NCBI GenBank assembly: GCA_016584305.1
Contig: JACEEZ010020931.1
Location: 111,001 to 175,000 of the forward strand
Length of the DNA stretch: 64,000 bases
Direction of reading: 5' to 3'
Source of the DNA: Chionoecetes opilio
Taxonomy: Eukaryota > Arthropoda > Malacostraca > Decapoda > Majidae
The notes below the pieces were generated by a model. The model saw only the letters and a list, made by a program, of their open reading frames with translations, was not told the origin of the DNA and ran no database searches. The position numbers were made by a program, and so were the translations under genes. Of this stretch, positions 1 through 14,264 are shown in pieces. Every line of letters starts with the position of its first letter. The first letter of the stretch is position 1.

Positions 1-59
1 TGTGAATAAGATACTACTTTAATGTTTGCTGCACAGTATATTATGGTGATACAAATCTA

Positions 60-165
60 TTCAAGGTGGATGTAGGTAGAGTTAAGTAACAGGAACTACC
101 TCGTGTAGGTCTCACGGCCTCTTGTAGCTTCCTTATTTTCTTATGTTCTTCTTATGTTCTTATTC
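60..165 (+). repeat. LINE 3' end, 5'-truncated copy (family A)
   Basis: This is the commonest repeat in the window. Its order is a GGTGGATGTAGGTAG block, GTTAAGTAACAGGAACTACC, a GTGTAGGTCTCACGG block, CTCTTGTAGCTTCCTTATTT and then a short (ATGTTCTT)n tail. Longer copies at 4880-5518 and 43366-43600 show that this is the 3' end of a CR1/Jockey-like non-LTR retrotransposon. Confidence 0.75.
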
Positions 166-175
166 ATCTTTCCAG

Positions 176-322
176 GCGATCTTAGGGCAAGTGTTATTCG
201 GGGAGATGGTGACAGTGTTGTGGTGGATGGGCACAGTGTTGATCCTGTGCGGGCTGCTGCTGATGCACCACGCCGGCAACGTTCTGCCCCGCAAGCCCGG
301 AACCAGACCCAAGATGCACTAG
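176..322 (+). CDS. TMEM42: TMEM42-like membrane protein, last coding exon (partial gene)
   Basis: This is the 3' terminal coding exon of a gene whose other exons lie upstream of the window. It follows a clear splice acceptor (AG at 174-175) and encodes 48 residues ending in TAG at 320-322. The peptide begins AILGQVLFGEM and carries a hydrophobic transmembrane helix (LWWMGTVLILCGLLLM) followed by a short basic tail. It matches the end of TMEM42 as I remember it, a small EamA/DMT-superfamily protein, where LGxVLxGE is followed by LWW and LILCGL. TMEM42 is a predicted multi-pass membrane protein of unknown substrate. A LINE 3' end sits in the intron just upstream. Another EamA-like transporter is possible. 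Confidence 0.62.
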   Translation, partial: AILGQVLFGEMVTVLWWMGTVLILCGLLLMHHAGNVLPRKPGTRPKMH

Positions 323-347
323 ACTAGACGGCACACACCAACACCTG

Positions 348-595
348 AACACAAAGGGTAGGGGGAGAGCGGGGCAGGTTGCATCGAGGGTAGGTTGCAT
401 CATTGCCTCTAACTCGCATGAACTTTTTTTTATTATTATTATTGTTGTAGTTGTAGTAGTAGTAGTAGTTTATAGTATAGTAGTAGTAGTAGTAGTAGTA
501 TTAAGACGATGTACGTGTGATAACGTGCGAGTTAGAGGCAATGATGCAACCTACCCTCGATGCAACCTGCCCCGCTCTCCCCTACCCTTTGTGTT
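348..595. repeat. Foldback element: 71-bp inverted arms around a GTA-rich loop
   Basis: The left arm (348-419) and right arm (525-595) are almost perfect reverse complements with one indel. They enclose about 105 bp of TAG/GTA triplets. The arm ends (GGGTAGGGGGAGAGCGGGGC) look like transposon termini. The element lies 25 bp after the TMEM42-like stop codon, so it probably sits in that gene's 3' UTR and would form a long RNA hairpin. Confidence 0.8.
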
Positions 596-700
596 CTCCC
601 CTACATAAGGTTAATGATGTAAGGCTCAACCAGAATGTACTAATAGTCTACCTGTACATAATCTTCTATTCGCTATTATTATATATGACTATAACTCTTA

Positions 701-945
701 TCTACGGCTATGGCTACGAATCTGCGGGCCCTGGTTCGATCCCGGGCCAGGGCAAGTCGGCGACCAGCCAACCAGCTGTTCTTCCTCCCTTTCGGCGTTG
801 ATAAATGGGTACCTGGGGAAACCTGGGGAAGGTAACTGTGGTAACCCGGATGTCACACTAGTCCTGTGTCCCGGGGTAACAGGTCTTCACCCACCACAGG
901 CTCAAAGGGCTAATGCCACGGAAATGGGCACCGAGGCCACGCGCA
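701..945 (+). repeat. tRNA-derived SINE (5' end truncated)
   Basis: This copy is homologous to those at 2689-2872 and 13547-13804. It retains the B-box-like GGTTCGATCCC and the body (TACCTGGGGAAACCTGGGG, GTAACTGTGGTAACC) and runs on to the GCCACGGAAATG and GAGGCCACGCGCAG end. The first ~20 bp holding the A box are missing or diverged. Confidence 0.7.
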
Positions 946-949
946 GCAT

Positions 950-1620
950 AGCGTATAGATGACTTAACTCTTAACCTTAATTTATATAACTTATGGCTAG
1001 TAGTTTTTATTCAAGGAGCTCTTTTGCAGCCATTATACTGATACCAAACAAATCATTCTTGAGAAATTGGTGTGTTAAATTTGTATAACCAGACGCTGAT
1101 GAGTCCATTGAGTCACTCCTTATGGCATGAAGCATTCCGACATTAATTTACGTGAAGAATGAAGTCTCTGATATTTGTGCAATTTTACGACTCATTCAGA
1201 AGGTCAAAAGATTTCCATATAACTCTTCCATATAATAACAGGTGATGAAGGAGACACAGGTTGAGAAGTGAGTATTATATTCCTGACTAGTTTCGCCTTT
1301 ATTGCCCCTATTGACTCTTTTCTCAGCCCGTATCTCCTTCACTCATCTTTACACCTGTCAGTATATCTACTCTTCTATATAATCTCCTCCATATAACTCT
1401 TATTCTGGTATTTAAACTCTTGACTTTAATAATGCTTGATCTTAAGTTACTGTAAGGCCTTAGTTACTTAGTTAGTTACTTAAGGTTTAGGCTGATTGTG
1501 TTAGTAAAGCTATAGACGTACGTGGATATCAGAGAACAGTCACAAATCTTATTCAAAATTTTGCCATTTCTCAAAATACTACTTATGATATTTGAAACCT
1601 GAAATCAAATCCATCAAAAT
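950..1620. other. AT-rich intergenic stretch without recognised features
   Basis: I see no coding region, RNA gene or repeat family that recurs elsewhere in the window. It lies between the SINE and the GT microsatellite. Confidence 0.5.
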
Positions 1621-1625
1621 GAATG

Positions 1626-1633
1626 AGTGTGTG

Positions 1634-1690
<57 letters not shown>

Positions 1691-1754
1691 GTACATTGAG
1701 TGAACGTGATGATGTGTGTCTCCAAACATGACCAATAGTTAGTGTGTATGTATG

Positions 1755-1785
<31 letters not shown>

Positions 1786-1812
1786 TATGTATGTATGTAT
1801 GTATGTATGTAT
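1626..1812. repeat. (GT)n then (TATG)n microsatellites
   Basis: A GT run interrupted once by TTT occupies about 1626-1683. A TATG run interrupted by TAA occupies about 1742-1812. Confidence 0.95.
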
Positions 1813-2014
1813 TAATATGTATTAGTGTGTATTAATGAGCCAACATTTTCATGCTGCCAAGAGTGTATGAAGTAGTGTGAGTCTTTTATCCGTGATCTCG
1901 TGATGCCAGGGACCAATATACTTCTCATCAAAAGCCAGGATACACGACAGTACAATTGTATTCAAAACCAAAAGCCAAGGTCAGATGGATATTTTCTGGT
2001 GTGTCAATCCATTC

Positions 2015-2145
2015 CTTTCCCCTTCCCTCACCGTTGCACTCTTTCTCTCTAACCCCTCCCCTTTTTTGTGCTTTGCCATTGTGCAATATAACCACTGGTG
2101 TCTGGCACATTTCCCCCTTTTTGGCATTAAATCAATCAATCAATC
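2015..2145 (+). repeat. Retroposon with (AATC)n tail (family B)
   Basis: The copy reads from a C-rich start (TTTCCCCTTCCCTCACCG) through GTGTCTGGCACATTTCCCCC to GGCATTAAATCAATCAATC. The same block recurs at 12906-13046, and its 3' part at 4931-4966 and 5562-5618. The tail of four-base repeats and the target duplications at the short copies mark it as the 3' end of a LINE or SINE. Confidence 0.7.
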
Positions 2146-2275
2146 TGGTGTTGACAATCAGTTGCATGGCAGATTTATTTGTACCTTGAGGGAGACCTAA
2201 TACAGCAGGTTTGAATATTGGTATTAGATCAATGCAATGTTATCTATCTCTCCTTGCTGTGTGGAAATAATGACT

Positions 2276-2562
2276 CATAAGAAAATAAGGAAGCTACAAG
2301 AGGCCGCGAGACCTACACGAGGTAGTTCCTGTTACTTAACACTACCTACATCCACCTTTCATCCCCATCCATGAATTTATCTAGCCTCCCTTTAAAGCTC
2401 TCTAATGACTCTGCACTAACTACCTGTCTACTGAGTCCATTCCAATCATTTACCACCCTATTTGTGAACCAGTTTTTCCCTATTTCTTTTTTAAATACGC
2501 TTTTCCAGCTTGAATCCGTTACTTCTTGTTCTACCCTGGTTAATAGCCGTAAGAACTTTTCC
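2276..2562 (-). repeat. LINE 3' end (family A), longer copy
   Basis: Reverse-strand copy of the 3' end starting with the AAGAAAATAAGGAAGCTACA tail. It extends into the coding region for the reverse-transcriptase C-terminus: the complement encodes the FxKEIGKNWFTN...VVNDWNGL-type segment with scattered changes. Confidence 0.75.
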
Positions 2563-2688
2563 TACTTCTACCTGTGTGGAAGTAACGACTCAAAGCAGAA
2601 TGAATGACACGCAGAACACTAGCCATGTCGTATGATCTAAAAATGGATTAAATATTATGTAAAAAGAATATTTTATGAATCGTGAAAT

Positions 2689-2872
2689 GTCGCCTCCGTG
2701 GTGTAGTGGCTAGCGTGCCTGGCTACAAATCTGCAGGCCCAGGTTCAAATCCAGATCGGGGCAGACGGCGTCCAGCCCACCCAGCTGTTCATACTTCCTT
2801 TCGGGGTTGGTCAATAAATAAATTGGTACCTGGGGAAACCTGGGAAAGGTAACTGTGGTAACCTGGATGTCT
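2689..2872 (+). repeat. tRNA-derived SINE with intact A and B boxes
   Basis: The head contains an A-box-like TGGCTAGCGTGCCTGG and a B-box-like GGTTCAAATCC about 35 bp apart, as in RNA polymerase III promoters of tRNA-derived SINEs. The body matches the copy at 13547-13804; the 3' part is truncated. Confidence 0.75.
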
Positions 2873-2914
2873 AATTAGAATATTTAAAAAATGTTGAAAT
2901 TACTACTATTTAAG

Positions 2915-3000
2915 CTTCATCATCATCATCATCATCATCATTTGGTTTAACGTCAGATTTCCCCGTAATGTCTCGAGGTTAGACGGTCGATGATACGCTT
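2915..3000 (-). repeat. LINE 3' end with (CAT)n tail (family C)
   Basis: On the reverse strand this reads GACGTTAAACC then (ATG)n. The copy at 8688-8957 has the same end, attached there to reverse-transcriptase C-terminal codons. Confidence 0.55.
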
Positions 3001-3136
3001 CCAATTCTATTGTCGGCTTTCATCATTTCAATTTGTGGCAATACTACTATTTAAACCAACATTTTATATGATTGAGATGCTTAGACATACTACACTGGTA
3101 TACTAACCCTCGTGCAGCATAGCTTATATTGTGTAC

Positions 3137-3418
3137 TACAGTAAAACCTCTCGTATTCGGACCTTCATTATTCGGACTTTGACATTAATCGGACTTCTTT
3201 TTTTAGGGGTCGAAATTTCCTAGCTATATATACACCTGGATTATTTATTATTTTTTTGTCTTTTGAGGGGTCGAAATTTCCTAGCTATATATACACCTAG
3301 ATTTTTTTTTTTTTTTTTTACATATCCCCCCATTTATAATCCCCCCATTATTCGGATCCTTGCATTACTCGGACCACTCCTTGGCCCAATTAGTCTGAAT
3401 ATGAGAGGTTTTACTGTA
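3137..3418. mobile_element. pogo/Tigger-type MITE
   Basis: A 282-bp element bounded by TACAGTAAAACCTCTCGTAT at the left and its inverted match (ATGAGAGGTTTTACTGTA) at the right, each including the TA dinucleotide expected as target site. CAGTAAAACCTC with ATTCGGAC just inside is typical of pogo/Tigger ends. No transposase is encoded. A ~40-bp segment beginning GGGGTCGAAATTTCC is duplicated inside. Confidence 0.72.
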
Positions 3419-3629
3419 TTTAGTGGGATGTGTCACAGTCTGTGGTGTGTCGGGTCTGTATAGAATTATGTCAGTGTCTTAAATGCAGTTTGTGGATCTC
3501 TTTAAAGTTATATGATATGTTTTGTTGCCATTCTTGTAAAGCATGACGCATATCAAAACATAGGCTTAGCTATAACAGAAGTATTTTATGTCGTACCAGT
3601 GACAAGTGTACACCCTATATTGATGATTA

Positions 3630-3842
3630 TTAACCCCTTCACGCCCAGATCTTTCCTTTGCTATAAAAAATCAATGTTGTCGAGCCATAAAATTACGAAA
3701 AGTCACTGAATATACCAAATTAGTTAGTCAACAAGGATACTAAACAGGTCATATCTATAAAATAATTGCTTACATTCACTAAAAATCGTCTAATGGTAGC
3801 CAAATTACAATGGAAATTACTTTCTGGGTGTGAAGGGGTTAA
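3630..3842 (+). mobile_element. TTAA MITE (piggyBac/Looper-like), copy 1
   Basis: 213 bp from TTAA to TTAA. The left end TTAACCCCTTCACGCCCAGA and the inverted right end (consensus TCTGGGTCTCAAGGGGTTAA) form imperfect ~20-bp inverted repeats. TTAA target sites and CCC-starting ends are the hallmark of piggyBac-type elements. Non-coding. Confidence 0.8.
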
Positions 3843-3976
3843 GCAGTAGTATTTGATTGTTTCAGCGACACAAAAATTGCACCATATTTAAGTCTTGTTG
3901 AATCTTGGCTATGCATCGCCTTTCCTTCTTGCAAGTTGTACTAATGTCTCGCTTTCCTTTTATTATTCAATATTTT

Positions 3977-4185
3977 CTAACCCCTTCACGCCCAGATCTT
4001 TCCTTTGCTATAAAAAAATGTCTGTTAGCCATTCAATTACGAAAAGTAACTGAATATACCAAATTTGTTAGTGGACAAGGATACGTAACAGGTCATATCC
4101 ATTAAATATTGCTTATATGCACTAAAAATTGTCTAATGGTGGTTATATTACGAAGGAAATTACGTTCTGGGTCTCAAGGGGTTAA
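3977..4185 (+). mobile_element. TTAA MITE, copy 2
   Basis: Same orientation as copy 1 and only 134 bp from it. The left target site has decayed to CTAA; the right end is intact. Confidence 0.78.
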
Positions 4186-4879
4186 TCTCGTTAGTTTGTT
4201 GAAGCCAATTTTAAAGAACCAAGGGATGAATGGTCTTTCTCTTTCAGTAGTTTTTGATATTACGATACAAAGTCATTTCTGTCATAAAAATTCAGTACGT
4301 ATGCATTGCTATACAAACTATATTCCTATTTCAATTTGTGAAAACTATCATGCCGTGACATCTTAGATTTTGGTCCAAATTGCCCCAGTATAGTACGTGA
4401 AATTAGATACATGTAAAGTATATTTTTATTACCTTTTGAAAGCAGAAATCAAGTCACTTTAAAGATGTAGAATATACTAGTTATTGTAAAGGTATTTTGT
4501 ACAAAGGGTTCTGCACCGTAAAGTGATATTGAATATATTGTTAAATGATAGGTTTGTATCCACCAATGAGTTCATATTGAATGGAGTTCTTAGATTCTTT
4601 TCACTACGCTGTAAGGAATTTAGTATTGCTATGTTATTTTTATCATTCCGTCTTGATTCAAGTTTTACTGTATGTATGCTGATCATCAAAATCATGTATT
4701 CAAAATACATTGAACAACAAGATAGTAATTATCCTGGGGTCTTTTTACACCTAGATCCGCCACTGCATGTAGATTTCTCAGTGTATAGAAATCCTGGTCA
4801 TGATAAGCTCGGTTCTCAGTCTTTATGATGCAAGAATAGTAGATGGAAGTGTGAGAGGAAAACTCCCTGAACATAAGTG

Positions 4880-5518
4880 AGTGCTGAGATTATTCTAAAG
4901 CTTCATTTGGCTCTAGTCAGACCTTACCTATTGGTACATTCCCCCCTTTTAGGCATTAAATCAATCAGACATTACCTAGACTATGCGGTTCAGTTTTGGT
5001 CTCCGTATTATAGGATGGATATTGCCTTGTTAGAATCAGTGCAGAGAAGGATGACCAAAATTATTCATGGGATGCATAACTTTAGTTATGAGAAGAGATT
5101 GAAGCTATTAAAGTTACACGCTCGAGAGGCGCAGAGTAAGGGGCGATCTGATAGAAGTTTTTAAGTGGATAAAGGGATTTAATAAAGGAGAGGTAGGAAA
5201 AGTTATTATGGCTATTAACCATGGTAGAACAAGAAGTAACGGATTCAAGCTGGAAAAGCGTAGATTTAGAAAGGAAATAAGGAAAAATTGGTTCACAAAT
5301 AGTGTGGTGAATGATTGGAATGGTCTCAGTAGACCGGTAGGGACAGGTGCGGAATCATTAGAGAGTTTCTTAATGTTTCATGTTTCTTAAAAGGAGGCTA
5401 GATAATTTCGTGGATGAGGATGAAAGGTGGATGTAGGTAGTGTTAAGTAAAGGAAACCACCACGTGTAGGTCTCACAGCCTCTTGTAGCTTCTTTATTTT
5501 CTAATTTTCTCATGTTAT
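4880..5518 (+). mobile_element. CR1/Jockey-like LINE, 3' fragment with RT C-terminus
   Basis: This is the longest LINE piece of family A. Broken frames encode LVRPYL, HYLDYAVQFWSPYYR, ESVQRRMTKII, SYEKRLKLL and RKNWFTNSVVNDWNGL. These are characteristic of the region after the reverse-transcriptase domain in CR1/Jockey elements common in decapods. It ends in the family A 3' block and an ATGTT tail. It is interrupted at 4931-4966 by a tiny family B insertion and carries frameshifts, so it is dead. Confidence 0.75.
4931..4966 (+). repeat. 36-bp family B retroposed tail inside the LINE
   Basis: The insert ends GGCATTAAATCAATC as in longer family B copies. It is flanked by AGACCTTACCTA (4919-4930) and AGACATTACCTA (4967-4978), a 12-bp target-site duplication with one mismatch. 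Confidence 0.72.
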
Positions 5519-5561
5519 TTCACCTAGGATACTAATAAAACATTTTCTTCTCCCTGACAGG

Positions 5562-5618
5562 TGCCATATGACCTCTGATGTCTGGCACATTAACCTTTTT
5601 AGGCATTAAATCAATCAA
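5562..5618 (+). repeat. 57-bp family B retroposed tail
   Basis: The insert reads TGCCATATGACCTCTGATG to the AATCAATCAA tail. A perfect 14-bp target duplication (TTCTCCCTGACAGG) lies at 5548-5561 and 5619-5632. Confidence 0.82.
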
Positions 5619-5635
5619 TTCTCCCTGACAGGACG

Positions 5636-5838
5636 TATTACTTAGTCTAATAGTACTAAGTAGGTCTCACGGCCTCTTGTCATTAGGGAGCTTCAAAGAG
5701 GGGCTGGATAGGTTCATGGATGGGGATGAAAGGTGGATGTAGGTAGTGTTAGGTAACAGGAACTACCACGTGTAGGTCTCACTGCCTCTTGTAGCTTTCT
5801 TATTTTCTTATGTTCTTATGTTCTTGTAGCTTCCTCGT
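5636..5838 (+). repeat. LINE 3' end (family A)
   Basis: It contains the last codons of the LINE frame (GGCTGGATAGGTTCATGGAT) followed by the standard 3' block and ATGTTCTT repeats. The CTCTTGTAGCTTCCT segment is partly duplicated at the end. Confidence 0.72.
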
Positions 5839-6050
5839 TTTCTTATGACAGTGATAAGGCGGGAAGATCCTCAACTCAGGTTCACGCTCAGGGGATGTCA
5901 ACAAACCCACATGGACAAGCAGGTGAGATTATGTTACCTTTACAGAGCCTTACCTATTAGCGGGGAGAGTTTGTGGGGCTCTGGGATTCCTGTTCTCCTT
6001 CATACGTACCTAGATTTAATACCAGACCTTCCAGGATCTTCCAGACATCA

Positions 6051-6269
6051 TTAACCCCTTGAGGCCCAGAGCGTAATTTCCATTGTAATTTGGCTACCAT
6101 TAGACGATTTTTAGTGAATATAAGCAGTGTTTTATTGATATGACCTGTTAAGTATCCTTGTCACTAACTAATTTGGTATATTAAGTCACTTTTCGTAATT
6201 ATATGGCTAACAACAGACAATTTTATATAGCAAAGGAAAGATCTGGGTCGTGAACAGTGAATGGGTTAA
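6051..6269 (-). mobile_element. TTAA MITE, copy 3
   Basis: Reverse orientation: it starts TTAACCCCTTGAGGCCCAGA and ends in a diverged GTGAATGGGTTAA. TTAA at both ends. Confidence 0.78.
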
Positions 6270-6311
6270 TCATCTCTCGCGGTGATGTGTCAAGGCTCCG
6301 TCCAGGCAGCC

Positions 6312-6513
6312 CGTTTTCAGAGACACCAACTATTTTTTCTTGGCCTACAATAGGTGCTTGTTCTAATGGTGCTAGTTTTATTTTGCGCAAACCAAAAAAA
6401 AAAAAAGAAGTATAATTTGTGGTTAAGGTTCGGTTAGGTTTCTTTAAAACCTGTAAGGTTGTTAGGTTAGGTTAGGTTTGGTTTCATTAAAACATAAGGT
6501 TAGGTTAGGTTTC

Positions 6514-6563
<50 letters not shown>

Positions 6564-6640
6564 CCGCAAGATAAAACTAGCACCATTAGAACAAGCACCT
6601 ATTGTAGGCCAAGAAAAAATAGTTGGTGTCTCTGAAAACG
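6312..6640. repeat. Foldback element: ~78-bp inverted arms around poly-T
   Basis: The arms at 6312-6390 and 6563-6640 are nearly perfect reverse complements. They share CAGAGACACCAACTATTTT and AGGTGCTTGTTCTAATGG in inverse. Between them lie GGTTAGGTTAGG-type repeats and a ~50-bp T run. No coding content. Confidence 0.78.
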
Positions 6641-7232
6641 TACGTGAAACTCTCCTCCATTATTACCAGGTTTTGTTTTGTTGAGGTGCTGGAGGCCATA
6701 TATCTTGCTGGTATATATCATTAATGCCATATATTCCAGCAGGGTGATGTCCTTTATTATGAAGAGTGAGCACAGTTGGCAGGGTTTATGGTACTCTCGT
6801 CTCATAACAGAAATTCGGTAAAATTTCGGTAGTGGGCATTCACCGATTTAGAGGCCGAAAATGGGGTTTCTTGAATAGTTTTGATGTGTTTCGACTGAAT
6901 CTGGCACTGGTTTTTGTGGGAAATCAATGTTTGTTTATAGGTGTAGGGGGTAAAAAAAACGTAATTTATCTAAGTATTTTATTTTTTACCGTAAATCAAG
7001 TAAGTAAGTAATTTCTAACTATTAAAGACATGGAAATACTATGCATTCCTCTGTTATTTCTGTTGATTTCCCAACCACTCATGTTTACTCATGTACTCTT
7101 AGTCTCTAGTTCAATCCATTCATCCTTAGTATCCTTTTATTGAGATTTACATTCAATTTATTTTATTATTTATTTTTCTCACCCATCGCTATTTTCTATT
7201 CAACAGACATCAGCATCTCAGGGAAGAAAACA

Positions 7233-13172
<5,940 letters not shown>

Positions 13173-13197
<25 letters not shown>

Positions 13198-13408
13198 GGG
13201 AGTGACAAGCAAAACAAAGAATACAAAATAAGACCTTCAGGTATCTGGTGGAGTGAGGGAGTGACAAGCAAAACAAAGAATACAAAATAAGACCTTCAGG
13301 TATCTGGTGGAGTGAGGGAGTGACAAGCAAAACAAAGAATACAAAATAAGACCTTCAGGTATCTGGTGGAGTGAGGGAGTGACAAGCAAAACAAAGTATA
13401 CAAAATAA
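13173..13408 (+). repeat. 59-bp unit x4 containing the PRMT3 stop codon
   Basis: Copies start at 13173, 13232, 13291 and 13350 with an exact 59-bp period and are nearly identical. Each contains the last seven codons (TFRYLVE) and TGA. Only the first copy is in the reading frame. Confidence 0.95.
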
Positions 13409-13546
13409 CAATCTTTCCTTATTCATTTCAATTCCTCTACATTTTCCAAGAGATATTTCCTTACGTGGCAGTAGAGAAAATGGTTCAGGATACTACTGTT
13501 ATTATTATATCAATAAGTATAAAAGGTAAAGATGAGGGCACACGAT

Positions 13547-13804
13547 AAGCTGCGTGTGGCCTCAGTGCTCATCTCCGTGGCATTAGCCCTTAGAGCTTGT
13601 GGTGGGTGAGGCCGTTACCCCGGGAGACGGGGCTAGTGTGACACCCGGGTTACCAGTTACCTTACCTAGGTTACCCATTTATCAACCCTGAAAGAAAGGA
13701 AGAACAGCTGGGTTGGCTGGCCGCCGACTTGCCCTGGCCCGGATTCGAACCAGGGCCCACAGATTCGTAGCCAGGCACGCTAGCCACTGCACCACGGAGG
13801 CGAC
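13547..13804 (-). repeat. tRNA-derived SINE, most complete copy
   Basis: On the reverse strand: GTCGCCTCCGTGGTGCAGTG with A box TGGCTAGCGTGCCTGG, B box GGTTCGAATCC, a ~170-bp body and a 3' end with GCCACGGAGATGAGCACTGA. About 258 bp between the converging PRMT3 and PMPCB genes. Confidence 0.82.
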
Positions 13805-14123
13805 TATAACTATAGATATGATAAAATAAATTCACTGATGAGTTTTTGTCATCTATGAAATGTGGGGATGTAAAACACATTCTTTAAGCCATAATTATAT
13901 TGATACATTTCTTTTGTACAATAATTCATATATGTACAGACAGCGAATGTACAAGACGAGGCAGAGAAATAAAAATAAAATGCATTGACAACTCCCGTGA
14001 GTAATGTCCATCTAGAGGTTCACAAATTTATGATATAAATAATGTTGGCCAGAAGTCCTGCAGACCATTCATTCCTGAGTCCGCCATTCCACCCTTAAGC
14101 CAATATCGTTCCTGTGTGGACCG

Positions 14124-14264
14124 TTACACCCTGAGCCAGTACATGCTGGAGCGGATACGGTTGTAGTCGGGCAGCTGTTCGCAGGGACCCACGGCGGCCA
14201 CGGCAGGACACTTGTCGTAGATGTAGCGGTAGCAGGTGTCTCGTACCACATCAGACGTCACGGC
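14124..14264 (-). CDS. PMPCB: PMPCB last coding exon
   Basis: 46 codons and TAA (14124-14126). [27 protein letters not shown] and [14 protein letters not shown] match the family C-terminus almost exactly. Confidence 0.94.
   Translation of the reverse strand, partial: AVTSDVVRDTCYRYIYDKCPAVAAVGPCEQLPDYNRIRSSMYWLRV

Noticed and set aside
6425..6515. Telomere-like GGTTAGGTTAGG words (also near 19745 and 22690)
   Set aside because: Only two or three TTAGG units per site, interspersed with other sequence; no interstitial telomere array.
6478..6684. 68-codon frame with a poly-Phe run
   Set aside because: Produced by the T homopolymer inside a foldback element.
7140..7232. Upstream extension of PRMT3 to an ATT-type start at 7140
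   Set aside because: No ATG there, and an acceptor-like CAACAG at 7200-7205 suggests this part is intron.
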